From an uncultured Lachnospiraceae bacterium (GTDB lineage Bacteria; Bacillota; Clostridia; Lachnospirales; Lachnospiraceae): a stretch of 23,460 nt of DNA. This document shows positions 13,460-21,355 of the stretch, in pieces. The position numbers and the translations under genes are program-made. The notes under the pieces were generated by a model. That model did not search any database and was not told the DNA's origin. It was given only the letters and a program-made list of their open reading frames with translations. The stretch lies in assembly GCA_910579935.1 (NCBI GenBank), contig CAJTVQ010000057.1:1-23460 (forward strand). The letters are read 5' to 3'. The number at the start of each line of letters is the position of its first letter. Positions within the stretch are counted from its first letter, which is position 1.

Positions 13460-15574
13460 ATGCAGATGAATCATTTTAAGAATATAATCATGGCGGCAGT
13501 GATGGCAGGAGTCATGGCCATACTGCTGTTAATCTGCTATCTTCCGATTCGGGAAAGCATTCGGGAGCAGCAGGGGGAAGCGATATCTTTGGAAAATGAA
13601 AAAACAGCAGAGACGGCAGACGGCAGGCTGGAGGATGTGTCGGACAGCGGGATTTTACAGGAGTGGGCGGAGCAGGACGCGGAAGCTTCTGCCGGAACTG
13701 GTGCGCAGGCAGGAAAAGGGATTGCGTCGGGCGCTGATGAGGAAATGCCTGAGATTTTTTTTGAAATTTGGATACAGGGGCAGGTGCTGGAAACGGCAGT
13801 ATGGCAGAGTATGGACGGAAGCTGCTATCTGTTTTTGCCCGGCTTTGCACTGGACGGCGGTACGGATGAGAAGCTGCTCCTGGCTTCCGTGGAGAATGAA
13901 GGTTATCTGCAGATTGGGAATGTGCAGTTCCATGCAGGAGACTGGCTGACTAATTTCGAGTGTGAAGAAGCTTATCCGATGACGGTCTATGATGACGGGG
14001 GAGAGGCGGTACTGGAAGTGCCGCTGATTTTTCTTTCTTCTTCGCGGCTTCCGGTAATTGCGCTGACGACAGAATCGGGTACAATGGAAGAAATAGAGGC
14101 GGACAAAGAGGCCTGGGAAAGAGGTTTGGTTGCTGTATGGGAGGCGGACGGAACAGCGGTATATGAAGGACAGGCCGGGGAAATTAAAGGAAGGGGAAAT
14201 TCCACATTTGGTTTGGAGAAAAAGCCATTTCAATTCCGTTTGACGAAAAAAGCAGATTTGTTGGGATTTGGGGAAGCGAAGGCGTGGAATCTGCTGGCGG
14301 ACGGTTATGACGAAACAGGGCTGCGCAATCTGATTACGATGGGACTGGCAAGGGCATTGGATATGGAGTTTGTACCTGATGGAAAAATTGTGGATTTGTA
14401 CTGCAATGGGGAATATTATGGGATGTATTATCTGAGTGAAAAGGTGGAAGTGGGGAAAGAACGGGTTGCGATCCGGGATATGGAGGAAGAAGAGGAAGGA
14501 TTGTATACAAAGCAGCAATGGGAGAATATGGACACTGCAGAAGCAGAGGACGGAAGCCGGAAGTGGGTGGAATTTGATTCCGTGCAGGAGGACATTACCG
14601 GAGGGTATCTGATAGAACGCGAACTGGAGGAAAGATATCCGGAGGAGGTCAGCGGTTTTGTAACGGAACAGGGAGATATATACGCTTTGAAGAGTCCCAA
14701 GTATGCTTCCAGGGCACAGGTGGAGTATATTGCCGGAAAGATGCAGGAATTTGAGGATGCGCTAAAAGAGGAAGACGGATGCAATCCTGATACCGGAAAG
14801 CATTATAGCGACCTGATCGACGTGGATAGTTTTGCAAAAAAGTATTTGGTGGAGGAAATTTCCAAGAATTATGACGGTGGCGTTACAAGCAGTTTTTTCT
14901 ATAAGCAGGAAGACTCGGTCAGCACGAAATTGTTTGCAGGACCTGTATGGGATTTCAATGTGGCTTATGGTAACTGCAGCCTGGATAAGATTGCTTCAAA
15001 TCCTATGGGAATCACAAAACTGAATGACCATATGTGGGGAACGGGGATTTTCGCAGAATTATATGAAAAAGAGGAATTTTACGTGAGGATGACGGAGTTG
15101 TATGAAGAAAAGGCAGTTCCGTATTTAAACTGGCTGTTGGAAAAGGGGATAGACCAGTTATCAGAACAGACCAGACAGGCGAAATTATTAAATGACATAC
15201 GCTGGGAGGGACTGTCCAACCGGCATCAGTATTACCAGGAATATGACAATAGCATCAGATATTTAAAATATTTTATGGAAGAACGGAAAACATTTCTGGA
15301 CCGGGTCTGGTTGAGGGGAGAAGTTTATCATACCGTTACATTTATGGTAGATGGCGAAGCATGGAAACGGGTTTACATAAAAGACGGGGAAACGATAGAG
15401 GAAGAACCGGTGCCTGCACGTTATCATTCCCTGTTTTTAGGATGGCATATTGTGGGAAGCGGCGTGCCCTTCGATGAGTACAAACCCGTTTATGAAGACA
15501 TCACATTTTATGCTTCTTTCCAGGAAGGAAAAGAGGAAGAGACAAGGATCGTTCCATCGGGATTTGGGGAATGA
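13460..15574 (+). CDS. Membrane-anchored CotH-kinase family protein
   Basis: Predicted surface protein of 704 residues. Residues about 10-28 are a single hydrophobic anchor (IIMAAVMAGVMAILLLICYLPI), followed by an acidic linker to about residue 95 and then an uncharacterised region. The CotH domain spans about 190-570: IKGRGNSTFG, KKPFQFRLTKKADLLG, AKAWNLLADGYDETGLRN, and the acidic FAGPVWDFNVAYGN that corresponds to the metal-binding part of CotH kinases. Residues about 625-690 (VTFMVDGEAWKRVYI...ITFYASF) resemble the Listeria-Bacteroides (InlB B) repeat, a cell-surface module. CotH proteins phosphorylate spore-coat proteins in Bacillus; here the target is unknown and the protein would act outside the cell. 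It starts 19 bases after the EAL gene. The ribosome site is weak, so ATG 13466 is also possible. Confidence 0.85.
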   Translation: MQMNHFKNIIMAAVMAGVMAILLLICYLPIRESIREQQGEAISLENEKTAETADGRLEDVSDSGILQEWAEQDAEASAGTGAQAGKGIASGADEEMPEIFFEIWIQGQVLETAVWQSMDGSCYLFLPGFALDGGTDEKLLLASVENEGYLQIGNVQFHAGDWLTNFECEEAYPMTVYDDGGEAVLEVPLIFLSSSRLPVIALTTESGTMEEIEADKEAWERGLVAVWEADGTAVYEGQAGEIKGRGNSTFGLEKKPFQFRLTKKADLLGFGEAKAWNLLADGYDETGLRNLITMGLARALDMEFVPDGKIVDLYCNGEYYGMYYLSEKVEVGKERVAIRDMEEEEEGLYTKQQWENMDTAEAEDGSRKWVEFDSVQEDITGGYLIERELEERYPEEVSGFVTEQGDIYALKSPKYASRAQVEYIAGKMQEFEDALKEEDGCNPDTGKHYSDLIDVDSFAKKYLVEEISKNYDGGVTSSFFYKQEDSVSTKLFAGPVWDFNVAYGNCSLDKIASNPMGITKLNDHMWGTGIFAELYEKEEFYVRMTELYEEKAVPYLNWLLEKGIDQLSEQTRQAKLLNDIRWEGLSNRHQYYQEYDNSIRYLKYFMEERKTFLDRVWLRGEVYHTVTFMVDGEAWKRVYIKDGETIEEEPVPARYHSLFLGWHIVGSGVPFDEYKPVYEDITFYASFQEGKEEETRIVPSGFGE

Positions 15575-15587
15575 CCGGTATTTTAGC

Positions 15588-15635
15588 GGAAATTTATTTC
15601 CTTGGAAATTTATTTCCTTGGAAATTTATTTCCTT
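15588..15635. repeat. Three tandem 16-bp palindromic repeats
   Basis: The unit GGAAATTTATTTCCTT occurs three times without gaps or mismatches (15588-15603, 15604-15619, 15620-15635). Each unit folds as GGAAA/TTTCC. The array sits between the stops of convergent CotH and AraC genes, and its last unit overlaps the AraC stop codon. It may act as a bidirectional terminator, and the copy number could vary by slippage. Confidence 0.9.
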
Positions 15636-16465
15636 TTCCCCTCCCGCCGGAACTCCAGCGGATTCTGTCCGGAGATGGATCTGAAGACGTTGCAGAAGTA
15701 GTTGGCATTGCAGAATCCCAGTTCATCCGCGATCCGGCCGATGGAATAATCGGTTTCCGTCAGGAGTGTCTGCGCCTGATGGATTTTATAGCAGTTTAAG
15801 TAAGTTTTATAGGAAGAACCGATGGCCTGTTTGAAGCGCTTCATGAACTGGGCGCGGGAAAGGCAGGCAATAGCTGATAACTCTTCGATGGAAGGATTTT
15901 CGGCATAATGAAGATCCAGATAGGAGAGGACATTCATAATGGCTTCGTCTTTGACATTTATTTTCTGTTCGATGGAGTTGTGGAGAATGCGCTCCTTGAA
16001 AATGGTGACGAGGAGGTGGTTCAGCATACCTTCCAGAACCAGTTCGGAAGTTCCGTCGTAGTGTTCGTATTCATAAAGCATGTCCTTTAAAATCCGTTCC
16101 ACCTTTTTCTGGGCGTCCGTATTCAGATGGTATCCCCGGTGCGACATAAATTCCTTAAATTTTTCCTCGCCGATAGTCCGGATAAAGTTCCGGATGATTT
16201 TTCGTGTAAATTTTACCCCGTATCTTTCATAGGGCCTGGAAGAAGTAGAAATGGTACGGTGGTAGAATCCGATATCGGTAAGCCCGACATCTCCGGCATG
16301 GATAAAATAAATTCCTTCCGGGGTGATGATCTCACGGTCGCCACTGGTAATATATCCGAGTCCGTAGAAATCCGTATAAACATCTGTGGAACGCATGGCA
16401 TATTCTGCGGGTCTGCTGACAAATTCTACATGAATATTCATTCCCTTTTTCAATGGTTTTGGCAT
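15626..16465 (-). CDS. AraC-family transcriptional regulator
   Basis: DNA-binding transcription regulator of 279 residues, the usual AraC length. Residues about 1-150 form the ligand-sensing half (YGLGYITSGDREIITPEGIYFIHAGDVGLTDIG), which looks like a cupin-type AraC ligand-binding domain. Residues about 175-275 hold the paired helix-turn-helix domain: IEELSAIACLSRAQFMKRFKQAIG and then TDYSIGRIADELGFCNANYFCNVFR, ending in the family signature GQNPLEFRR. The start at 16465 has GGAGG (16472-16476) 6 bases upstream; the 50 in-frame codons above it lie in the promoter region. It is divergent from the two ABC exporter genes and most likely regulates them in response to the exported compound, though this is inferred from gene order. 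The inducer is unknown. Confidence 0.92.
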   Translation of the reverse strand: MPKPLKKGMNIHVEFVSRPAEYAMRSTDVYTDFYGLGYITSGDREIITPEGIYFIHAGDVGLTDIGFYHRTISTSSRPYERYGVKFTRKIIRNFIRTIGEEKFKEFMSHRGYHLNTDAQKKVERILKDMLYEYEHYDGTSELVLEGMLNHLLVTIFKERILHNSIEQKINVKDEAIMNVLSYLDLHYAENPSIEELSAIACLSRAQFMKRFKQAIGSSYKTYLNCYKIHQAQTLLTETDYSIGRIADELGFCNANYFCNVFRSISGQNPLEFRREGKRK

Positions 16466-16587
16466 TTGAAACCTCCGGTGAAAAGTCTGGCCTGGTTTGC
16501 AGAAATCAATTTCCAGCGAATCGAAGGCCGGTTTCTTAACAGCTTCTTGGTTTGTGTGAACTCTCTTATTTTCCAAAAACGATAATA

Positions 16588-16615
16588 TTATTACATAATT
16601 TTTGCAGAAAAACAA
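16588..16615 (-). promoter_or_regulatory. Putative promoter of AraC gene
   Basis: On the minus strand, TTGTTT (16615-16610) and TAATAA (16593-16588) are 16 bases apart. It lies back to back with the ABC promoter, so one regulator site could serve both. Confidence 0.4.
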
Positions 16616-16622
16616 CCTAATA

Positions 16623-16671
16623 TTGAATGAAATATATAAAAAAGTATTGTATTATTGTAACAGTTCCTAAG
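16623..16671 (+). promoter_or_regulatory. Putative promoter of ABC exporter, with recurrent motif
   Basis: TTGAAT (16623-16628) is followed after 16 bases by TATTGT (16645-16650), with a second AT-rich box TATTAT at 16650-16655. The motif TAACAGTTCCTAAG (16658-16671) follows at the expected transcript start; the same 14 bases occur at 39-52. Confidence 0.4.
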
Positions 16672-16693
16672 CAGAGGGAGGCAGGTGAAAGGG

Positions 16694-18532
16694 ATGAAAT
16701 TACGGAAAAAAGATTTGTTCACAGAACTGCTTTGGAAGAACAAGTGGCTTCTGTTTGCGGAAATCGTGTTTGCTTACATACAGACACAGGCACTGGTGAC
16801 AGGTAATGAGAGAATTTCCGGAGAGATAGACCGTATGCTGGGCGGAAACGCAGGCACTGTTTTGGACGGCGCCTTTTTCCGGTGGCTGGGGATGCTGGCG
16901 GTACTGGGGTTTGCGGCTGCTTATTTCAAGGGGAAGTGTGCGGCATATTTTGCGGTAAACATGCAGGTACAGTTCCGGGAACGGGCTGGGAGGAAAATCC
17001 CGTGGCTGGAATATGCTTATTTTGACGGGAATGACTCGGCGTCCGTGATGAATAAACTGGTTTCGGATACGGGGATTGTTTCATTATATTATTCGGAGAC
17101 ACTGCCGGGGATACTGATGACAGTTATCACTGTCTCAATTATTCTGGCTTCCATGTGCCGGCTGGACTGGACACTGGTTTTATTGTTCCTGCTGGTATTT
17201 CCTCCGGTTTTGCTGCTTGCCGACTATGCCAGCAGAAAAATTGCTGAACTGCAAAAGAGGCATTGGCAGTTGTGGGATGAAGTGAATGAAATTGCATATG
17301 ACAACGTACAGGGAATTGTGGTGGGCAGAAGTTACAATCTGTTTCCGCTGATGAAGAAGAGAGTCGAGGATGCGAACCGGAAGATATTGGAATTTGAATT
17401 TAAGAGGAACCGGCTTTCCGTAATTCCATGGCTGTTAAATTACATAGTGAAATGGCTCCCCCATCTGCTGCTGGGCATTCTGGTGTTATACCGTGTCATT
17501 GCGGGAGAGCTTTCCGTAGGGGCAATGACTTATTTTATCCTGATGATAGACAGGGTAGTGCATCCTTTGGGGGAACTGCCTAATTTGCTGCTGGATGCGA
17601 AAAAAGCTTATGTTTCCAAACACCGTTTGGCTGAACTGCTGGAACAGCCGCAGGAGTGGAGCAGGGAAGTGACTGCGGAACAGCTGACGGCAGGAGCGGA
17701 ACCGGCAGCTTCCCGTAAGGCAGCCGGAGCGTTCGGTGACAACGGTGCATCCATGGCGGATGGGGGTTCTGGCGGAAATGCGGCGGCCGGGGAGACCAGC
17801 GTGGAGTTTGCACAGGTGGTATTTGGTTATGAAGGGTCGGACCGGGTGCTGGACGGGCTTAGTTTTCAGATCCGGAAGGGGGAAAAGGCCGCTTTTGTAG
17901 GTGAATCCGGAGAAGGGAAAAGTACGGTTTTTAAGCTGCTGTGCGGATTTTACCGTCAGCAGGAGGGGACGGTGCGGCTGTTCGGCAGGACGCTGGAACA
18001 GTGGGGCATAGAGGAAGTGAGAAAGCGCATTGCCATCGTGTCGCAGAATGTATTTCTGTTTCCCGAAACCGTGGCATGGAATATTGCCTGCGGAAAGGAA
18101 GACTGCAGCAGGGAGGATATTATGGAAGCCTGTAAGAAAGCGAATATTCATGAGTTTATTCTGTCGCTGCCGGAAGGGTATGATACCTGCGTGGGAGAGA
18201 GGGGTGATTCCTTTTCCGGCGGTCAGAAGCAGCGTATCTCGATCGCAAGGGCTTTTCTGAAAGACGCTCCGGTGCTGCTGCTGGATGAGCCGACTTCGGC
18301 GGTGGATGTGGAAACGGAACGGCTGATCAAGGAGGCGGTTGACCGGATATCTGCCGGCCGGACGGTACTGACCATTGCCCACAGGCTGTCAACGATAGAA
18401 GATGCGGACTGCATCCATGTGTTATCCGGCGGACGGATTGCCGAAGCAGGAACACAGAAGGAACTGCTGGAGCAGAAAGGGATTTATTACAGGCTGTATG
18501 AGGGGCAGCGGGAAGGAAACGGGGAAAGATGA
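16694..18532 (+). CDS. ABC exporter half-transporter, first subunit
   Basis: Inner-membrane ABC exporter half-protein (ABC_membrane plus ATPase), 612 residues. Residues about 20-310 hold six hydrophobic segments of the type IV fold. Residues about 330-365 are an Ala/Gly-rich linker without secondary-structure signals (AGAEPAASRKAAGAFGDNG). The ATPase domain follows, with Walker A GESGEGKST, Q-loop IVSQNVFLF, signature SFSGGQKQR, Walker B VLLLDEPTSAVD and the switch histidine in TIAHRLSTI, so it should hydrolyse ATP. The C-terminus is complete. ATG 16694 is preferred (AGGTG 6 bases upstream); an in-frame GTG lies at 16685. The gene overlaps the next subunit by 4 bases, and the two presumably form a heterodimer. 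The substrate is unknown (drug, lipid or peptide). Confidence 0.92.
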   Translation: MKLRKKDLFTELLWKNKWLLFAEIVFAYIQTQALVTGNERISGEIDRMLGGNAGTVLDGAFFRWLGMLAVLGFAAAYFKGKCAAYFAVNMQVQFRERAGRKIPWLEYAYFDGNDSASVMNKLVSDTGIVSLYYSETLPGILMTVITVSIILASMCRLDWTLVLLFLLVFPPVLLLADYASRKIAELQKRHWQLWDEVNEIAYDNVQGIVVGRSYNLFPLMKKRVEDANRKILEFEFKRNRLSVIPWLLNYIVKWLPHLLLGILVLYRVIAGELSVGAMTYFILMIDRVVHPLGELPNLLLDAKKAYVSKHRLAELLEQPQEWSREVTAEQLTAGAEPAASRKAAGAFGDNGASMADGGSGGNAAAGETSVEFAQVVFGYEGSDRVLDGLSFQIRKGEKAAFVGESGEGKSTVFKLLCGFYRQQEGTVRLFGRTLEQWGIEEVRKRIAIVSQNVFLFPETVAWNIACGKEDCSREDIMEACKKANIHEFILSLPEGYDTCVGERGDSFSGGQKQRISIARAFLKDAPVLLLDEPTSAVDVETERLIKEAVDRISAGRTVLTIAHRLSTIEDADCIHVLSGGRIAEAGTQKELLEQKGIYYRLYEGQREGNGER

Positions 18533-20229
18533 AGGTGCTTTGGACATTGCTGAAAAATTTTCTAGGGAAACGGGCCGGCCTGTATTTCGGCTCCATTCTG
18601 CTGATGGTGGTCTGCGGGAGTACGTTTCAGATCATGGTATCTATGCTCATCGGAGATTTGTGTGATATGGCACGGCGGGGAAGTGCGGAGGGGTTAAAGG
18701 AACTGCTGACGGGGAATCTTGTGGTAATCGTCTTTGCGATGCTTGGCAATATGGCGGGCAGCATAGGGTATAATGACGAGGCGAAACGGGTGGGAATTAA
18801 TGTGAATAATGCGGTGTATGCCAAGGCATTGCGGCTTCCCATCAGTTTTTACGACAGCCATCATTCCGGTGAATTTATGTCTAAGATCATATGGGATGCA
18901 GGGCGCACCTGTGATATTTTCGGCTCCCGCCTGCGGAGGATCATCATGCCGGTACTGACGGTTGCGGTATGTATTTTTCCCATGTTTTACCTGTGTCCGC
19001 CGGTTATGGCAGGGCTGTTTCTGTTAAGCTGCTGCTCACTGGGCGTGCATTTCCTGATGATCGCGCCGATGAAACGCGTGGGAAGGCAGGCGGCAAAGGC
19101 CAATCAGGAGATGACGAAAAGCATTTCGAATATGTTACAGGGCATGGAAGTCATGAAGATGTTCCCGGTAAGGGAGAAGATACTGCGCCAGTATGAGGAT
19201 GCGAACGGATGTCTCGCGAAAGCGGGCAGAAAGCAGGCGGATTATTCGGCAGTCCTTGGCGGGCTGAATACGGCATTTGATTTCATCGGGGCATTTTGCT
19301 TTCTGGCTCTCGGCATCTGGTATATCGGAGTGTACCATGGAGAAGTCGGTTCGCTGGTTTCCCTGTATCTGCTGTATGGGTCTTTTAACTGGAATTTCCT
19401 GCAGATCGGATTGTATGTACCGGATCTGGCCAACTGTTTGGTGAACGGGGAGCGGGTACTGGAATTTCTGAATCAGGAGGAGGAACCTTTTGTATATGGA
19501 GAGTGTGCAAAAGTACGGACAGATGCGGCAGCAAAGGGAAGCGGGGCAGGAAATACGGACATGGGGACCGGGCCGGCGGCAGCGGGCCGGGAAGCGCTTT
19601 TAGAAGTGCGGAATCTGACGTTTGGCTACGAAGAAGCGGAGGAGAAGGTACTGGAAAACTATTCGGTTTCTTTTGCAAAAGGTCTCTGCACGGCGGTCGC
19701 CGGAACCTCGGGACGGGGAAAGAGTACCCTCGCAAAGCTGATCTTAGGTTTTTATCCGCCGGAAGCGGGGGAGATTTATCTGGCCGGGAAGGCCATGGGA
19801 GAAATCGGGATCGCCGCTTTTCGGGAAAACATTGCTTACGTGCCGCAGGAACCCTATCTGTATAATGTGAGTATTGCGGAGAATATCCGGTACGGAAGAC
19901 CGGAAGCGGGACGGGAGGAGATCATAGCGGCGGCAAAAGCTGCCCATGCCCATAAGTTTATTATGAAGCAGGAGCACGGGTACGATACCGTGACGGGAGA
20001 GCGGGGGGCAAAACTTTCGGGAGGCGAGAAGCAGCGCATCGCCATTGCGCGGGCGATTCTCAGGGATGCCCCTATCCTGCTGATGGATGAAGCGACTTCC
20101 GCGCTGGATAACGAGTCGGAATATCTGGTACAGGAGGCAATCCGGAAGCTGAGGGGGGAGCGGACGGTGATTATGATCGCCCACAGGCCAAGTACGATCG
20201 GGACGGCGGATGTGGTGGTGAGAATGTAA
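18529..20229 (+). CDS. ABC exporter half-transporter, second subunit
   Basis: Partner half-transporter of 566 residues, translationally coupled to the first by an ATGA overlap. Six hydrophobic segments lie within about residues 15-310 (for example ILLMVVCGSTFQIMVSMLIG). An Ala/Gly-rich linker follows (AKVRTDAAAKGSGAGNTDMG). The ATPase domain has Walker A GTSGRGKST, Q-loop YVPQEPYLYN, signature LSGGEKQR, Walker B ILLMDEATSALD and the switch histidine in IAHRPSTI. The protein stops at ADVVVRM, only about ten residues after that histidine, whereas the family normally continues for roughly 30-40 residues; the first subunit has that tail. No other frame downstream restores it, so this is either a natural short form or an old 3' truncation. 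Confidence 0.9.
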   Translation: MKVLWTLLKNFLGKRAGLYFGSILLMVVCGSTFQIMVSMLIGDLCDMARRGSAEGLKELLTGNLVVIVFAMLGNMAGSIGYNDEAKRVGINVNNAVYAKALRLPISFYDSHHSGEFMSKIIWDAGRTCDIFGSRLRRIIMPVLTVAVCIFPMFYLCPPVMAGLFLLSCCSLGVHFLMIAPMKRVGRQAAKANQEMTKSISNMLQGMEVMKMFPVREKILRQYEDANGCLAKAGRKQADYSAVLGGLNTAFDFIGAFCFLALGIWYIGVYHGEVGSLVSLYLLYGSFNWNFLQIGLYVPDLANCLVNGERVLEFLNQEEEPFVYGECAKVRTDAAAKGSGAGNTDMGTGPAAAGREALLEVRNLTFGYEEAEEKVLENYSVSFAKGLCTAVAGTSGRGKSTLAKLILGFYPPEAGEIYLAGKAMGEIGIAAFRENIAYVPQEPYLYNVSIAENIRYGRPEAGREEIIAAAKAAHAHKFIMKQEHGYDTVTGERGAKLSGGEKQRIAIARAILRDAPILLMDEATSALDNESEYLVQEAIRKLRGERTVIMIAHRPSTIGTADVVVRM

Positions 20230-20541
20230 GAGATGATATGGGGAGAAAGGACGGGAAGGGCGGGATAACCAGCGGTTGAGTTTTTGGGGGAGGAGACTCC
20301 GTAAGCGGTTATTGTGGATGGATGCGGGGGGTGGTATGATGAAGATGTGAAAGGGGATAATGTGGGATTTGGGATGGGGGTTTCTTAGCAGGTATCATGT
20401 CTTAAGTTCCGCGGAAGGTTTTGGATTTTTATCTGTGGTGTTTATGTTTGCTGTGCATGGATGCCGGAGCTGCCCGTATGGCTGGTACGTGCAGCAGGTG
20501 GAACCGGAAGCGGGAGAAGCCCCCAGGATCTCCTTATACTG

Positions 20542-20690
20542 TTAAGAAAACTTCGTCCCAAATCCCATATGTGACGGCAGGCTTCCTCCTTCGCTAAATG
20601 TTTCAAACAGATTTTTGTGATCCATTTCTAACACTTTCTTTTCTGGCGATGTATCTGCCTGGTTTCATCATAGCGATCGAAAACAAATAT
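20542..20690 (-). pseudogene. Possible degraded coding remnant
   Basis: On the minus strand a frame ending KNLFETFSEGGSLPSHMGFG then TKFS and stop (20542) looks protein-like. An upstream piece, FDRYDETRQIHRQ, lies in another frame. A single extra A in the AGAAAAGAAAG tract near 20635-20645 would join them. I do not recognise the family, and the fragment could be chance. Confidence 0.25.
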
Positions 20691-20858
20691 GAATTGTAAA
20701 AAATTGCCAACTGCGGGCTGCTCCGTGTGCCGGAAGCAGCTTGAAAATTTTTGGAAATTATTATGAAGAAATTTAATGGAAATTTGATAGCAATGTGAGT
20801 GTGATTGTGGTATTCTGTTAGAAATACAAAATTGAAATTTATAGATACTATTCACAGT

Positions 20859-20894
20859 TTTGCGCTTCGCCGCAGGCGGCTTTTCATGCGCAAA
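20859..20894 (+). other. Nested stem-loop upstream of small membrane gene
   Basis: TTTGCGC (20859-20865) pairs with GCGCAAA (20888-20894), enclosing an inner stem CGCC/GGCG (20868-20871 and 20875-20878). The inner stem is followed by CTTTTC. It lies 85 bases before the ATG at 20980 and may be a leader structure or a terminator of upstream transcription. Confidence 0.4.
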
Positions 20895-20979
20895 TATGAA
20901 AAAGATTCTTCGCACATAATGACATTTAAATTCCGGTTGGCAGGGAACCCGATAATTTAGCTGAAGGAGGTATGGGTTT

Positions 20980-21231
20980 ATGAAAAATCTATTTGAACTG
21001 GGAAATCAGTACGCAAAAGAAAGTGATTGGAAAGATTTTGCCCTATTGAAATTCTGTCTGTGTGCTGTGGGTATAATGATTGGCACACAGGTTACACCGA
21101 AATATAAGAAAATCGTAGTCTGTGCATCTGCCGGAGTATTCATTGCTGCATATATTCCGCTAATGATGAAGGTTTGTAAAATTATGATGCGTGATAATAT
21201 TGAGATCAACAGCGCCTCGGCAGAGTTATAA
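20980..21231 (+). CDS. Small two-helix membrane protein, function unknown
   Basis: An 83-residue protein with a soluble N-terminus (MKNLFELGNQYAKESDWKDFALLKFCL) and two hydrophobic segments at about 25-42 and 47-65, followed by a short polar tail. Its SDWKDFALLKFCL pattern matches small proteins that are common in Lachnospiraceae and often mislabelled as a phosphate ABC permease; I know of no demonstrated function. GGAGG (20966-20970) lies 9 bases before the ATG, supporting real translation. It stands alone between a gene-poor stretch and the AAA-ATPase-like gene, 124 bases before the latter. Confidence 0.8.
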   Translation: MKNLFELGNQYAKESDWKDFALLKFCLCAVGIMIGTQVTPKYKKIVVCASAGVFIAAYIPLMMKVCKIMMRDNIEINSASAEL

Positions 21232-21355
21232 ATTTCCGCCTGTCTAATCCATTGTTATGGTGTGCAGATACAGCCTGTAAATAGAAAAGAATGGTATGAT
21301 AGGTGAAGGAAAGCGGACAAAAGCAGAATGGTAGAGCAAAGAGGAGTGTGCAGAT

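Larger units (their letters stand above)
20230..20979. other. 750-base stretch without an intact gene
   Basis: No convincing complete gene is seen between the ABC operon and the small membrane protein. It contains a promoter-like TTGTGG/TATGAT pair (20312-20340, spacing 17, extended TGG), a 12-bp inverted repeat (TGGGATTTGGGA at 20363-20374, complement at 20556-20567), a possible coding remnant on the minus strand (20542-20690) and a nested stem-loop at 20859-20894. A 61-codon plus-strand frame from 20360 exists but has no family resemblance. The stretch may be a decayed insertion or gene. Confidence 0.5.

Noticed and set aside
13655..14518. Long minus-strand open frame inside the CotH gene
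   Set aside because: Antisense shadow of a gene with recognisable CotH motifs; no start signals or domain.
17486..18382. Long minus-strand open frame inside the first ABC subunit
   Set aside because: Antisense to the ATPase domain, whose motifs are intact on the plus strand; no ribosome site.
20360..20545. 61-codon plus-strand frame starting MWDLGWGFLS
   Set aside because: It has a ribosome-site-like AAAGGGG too close to the ATG, and no family resemblance. It lies in a stretch with possible decayed frames on both strands, so I do not call it a gene.
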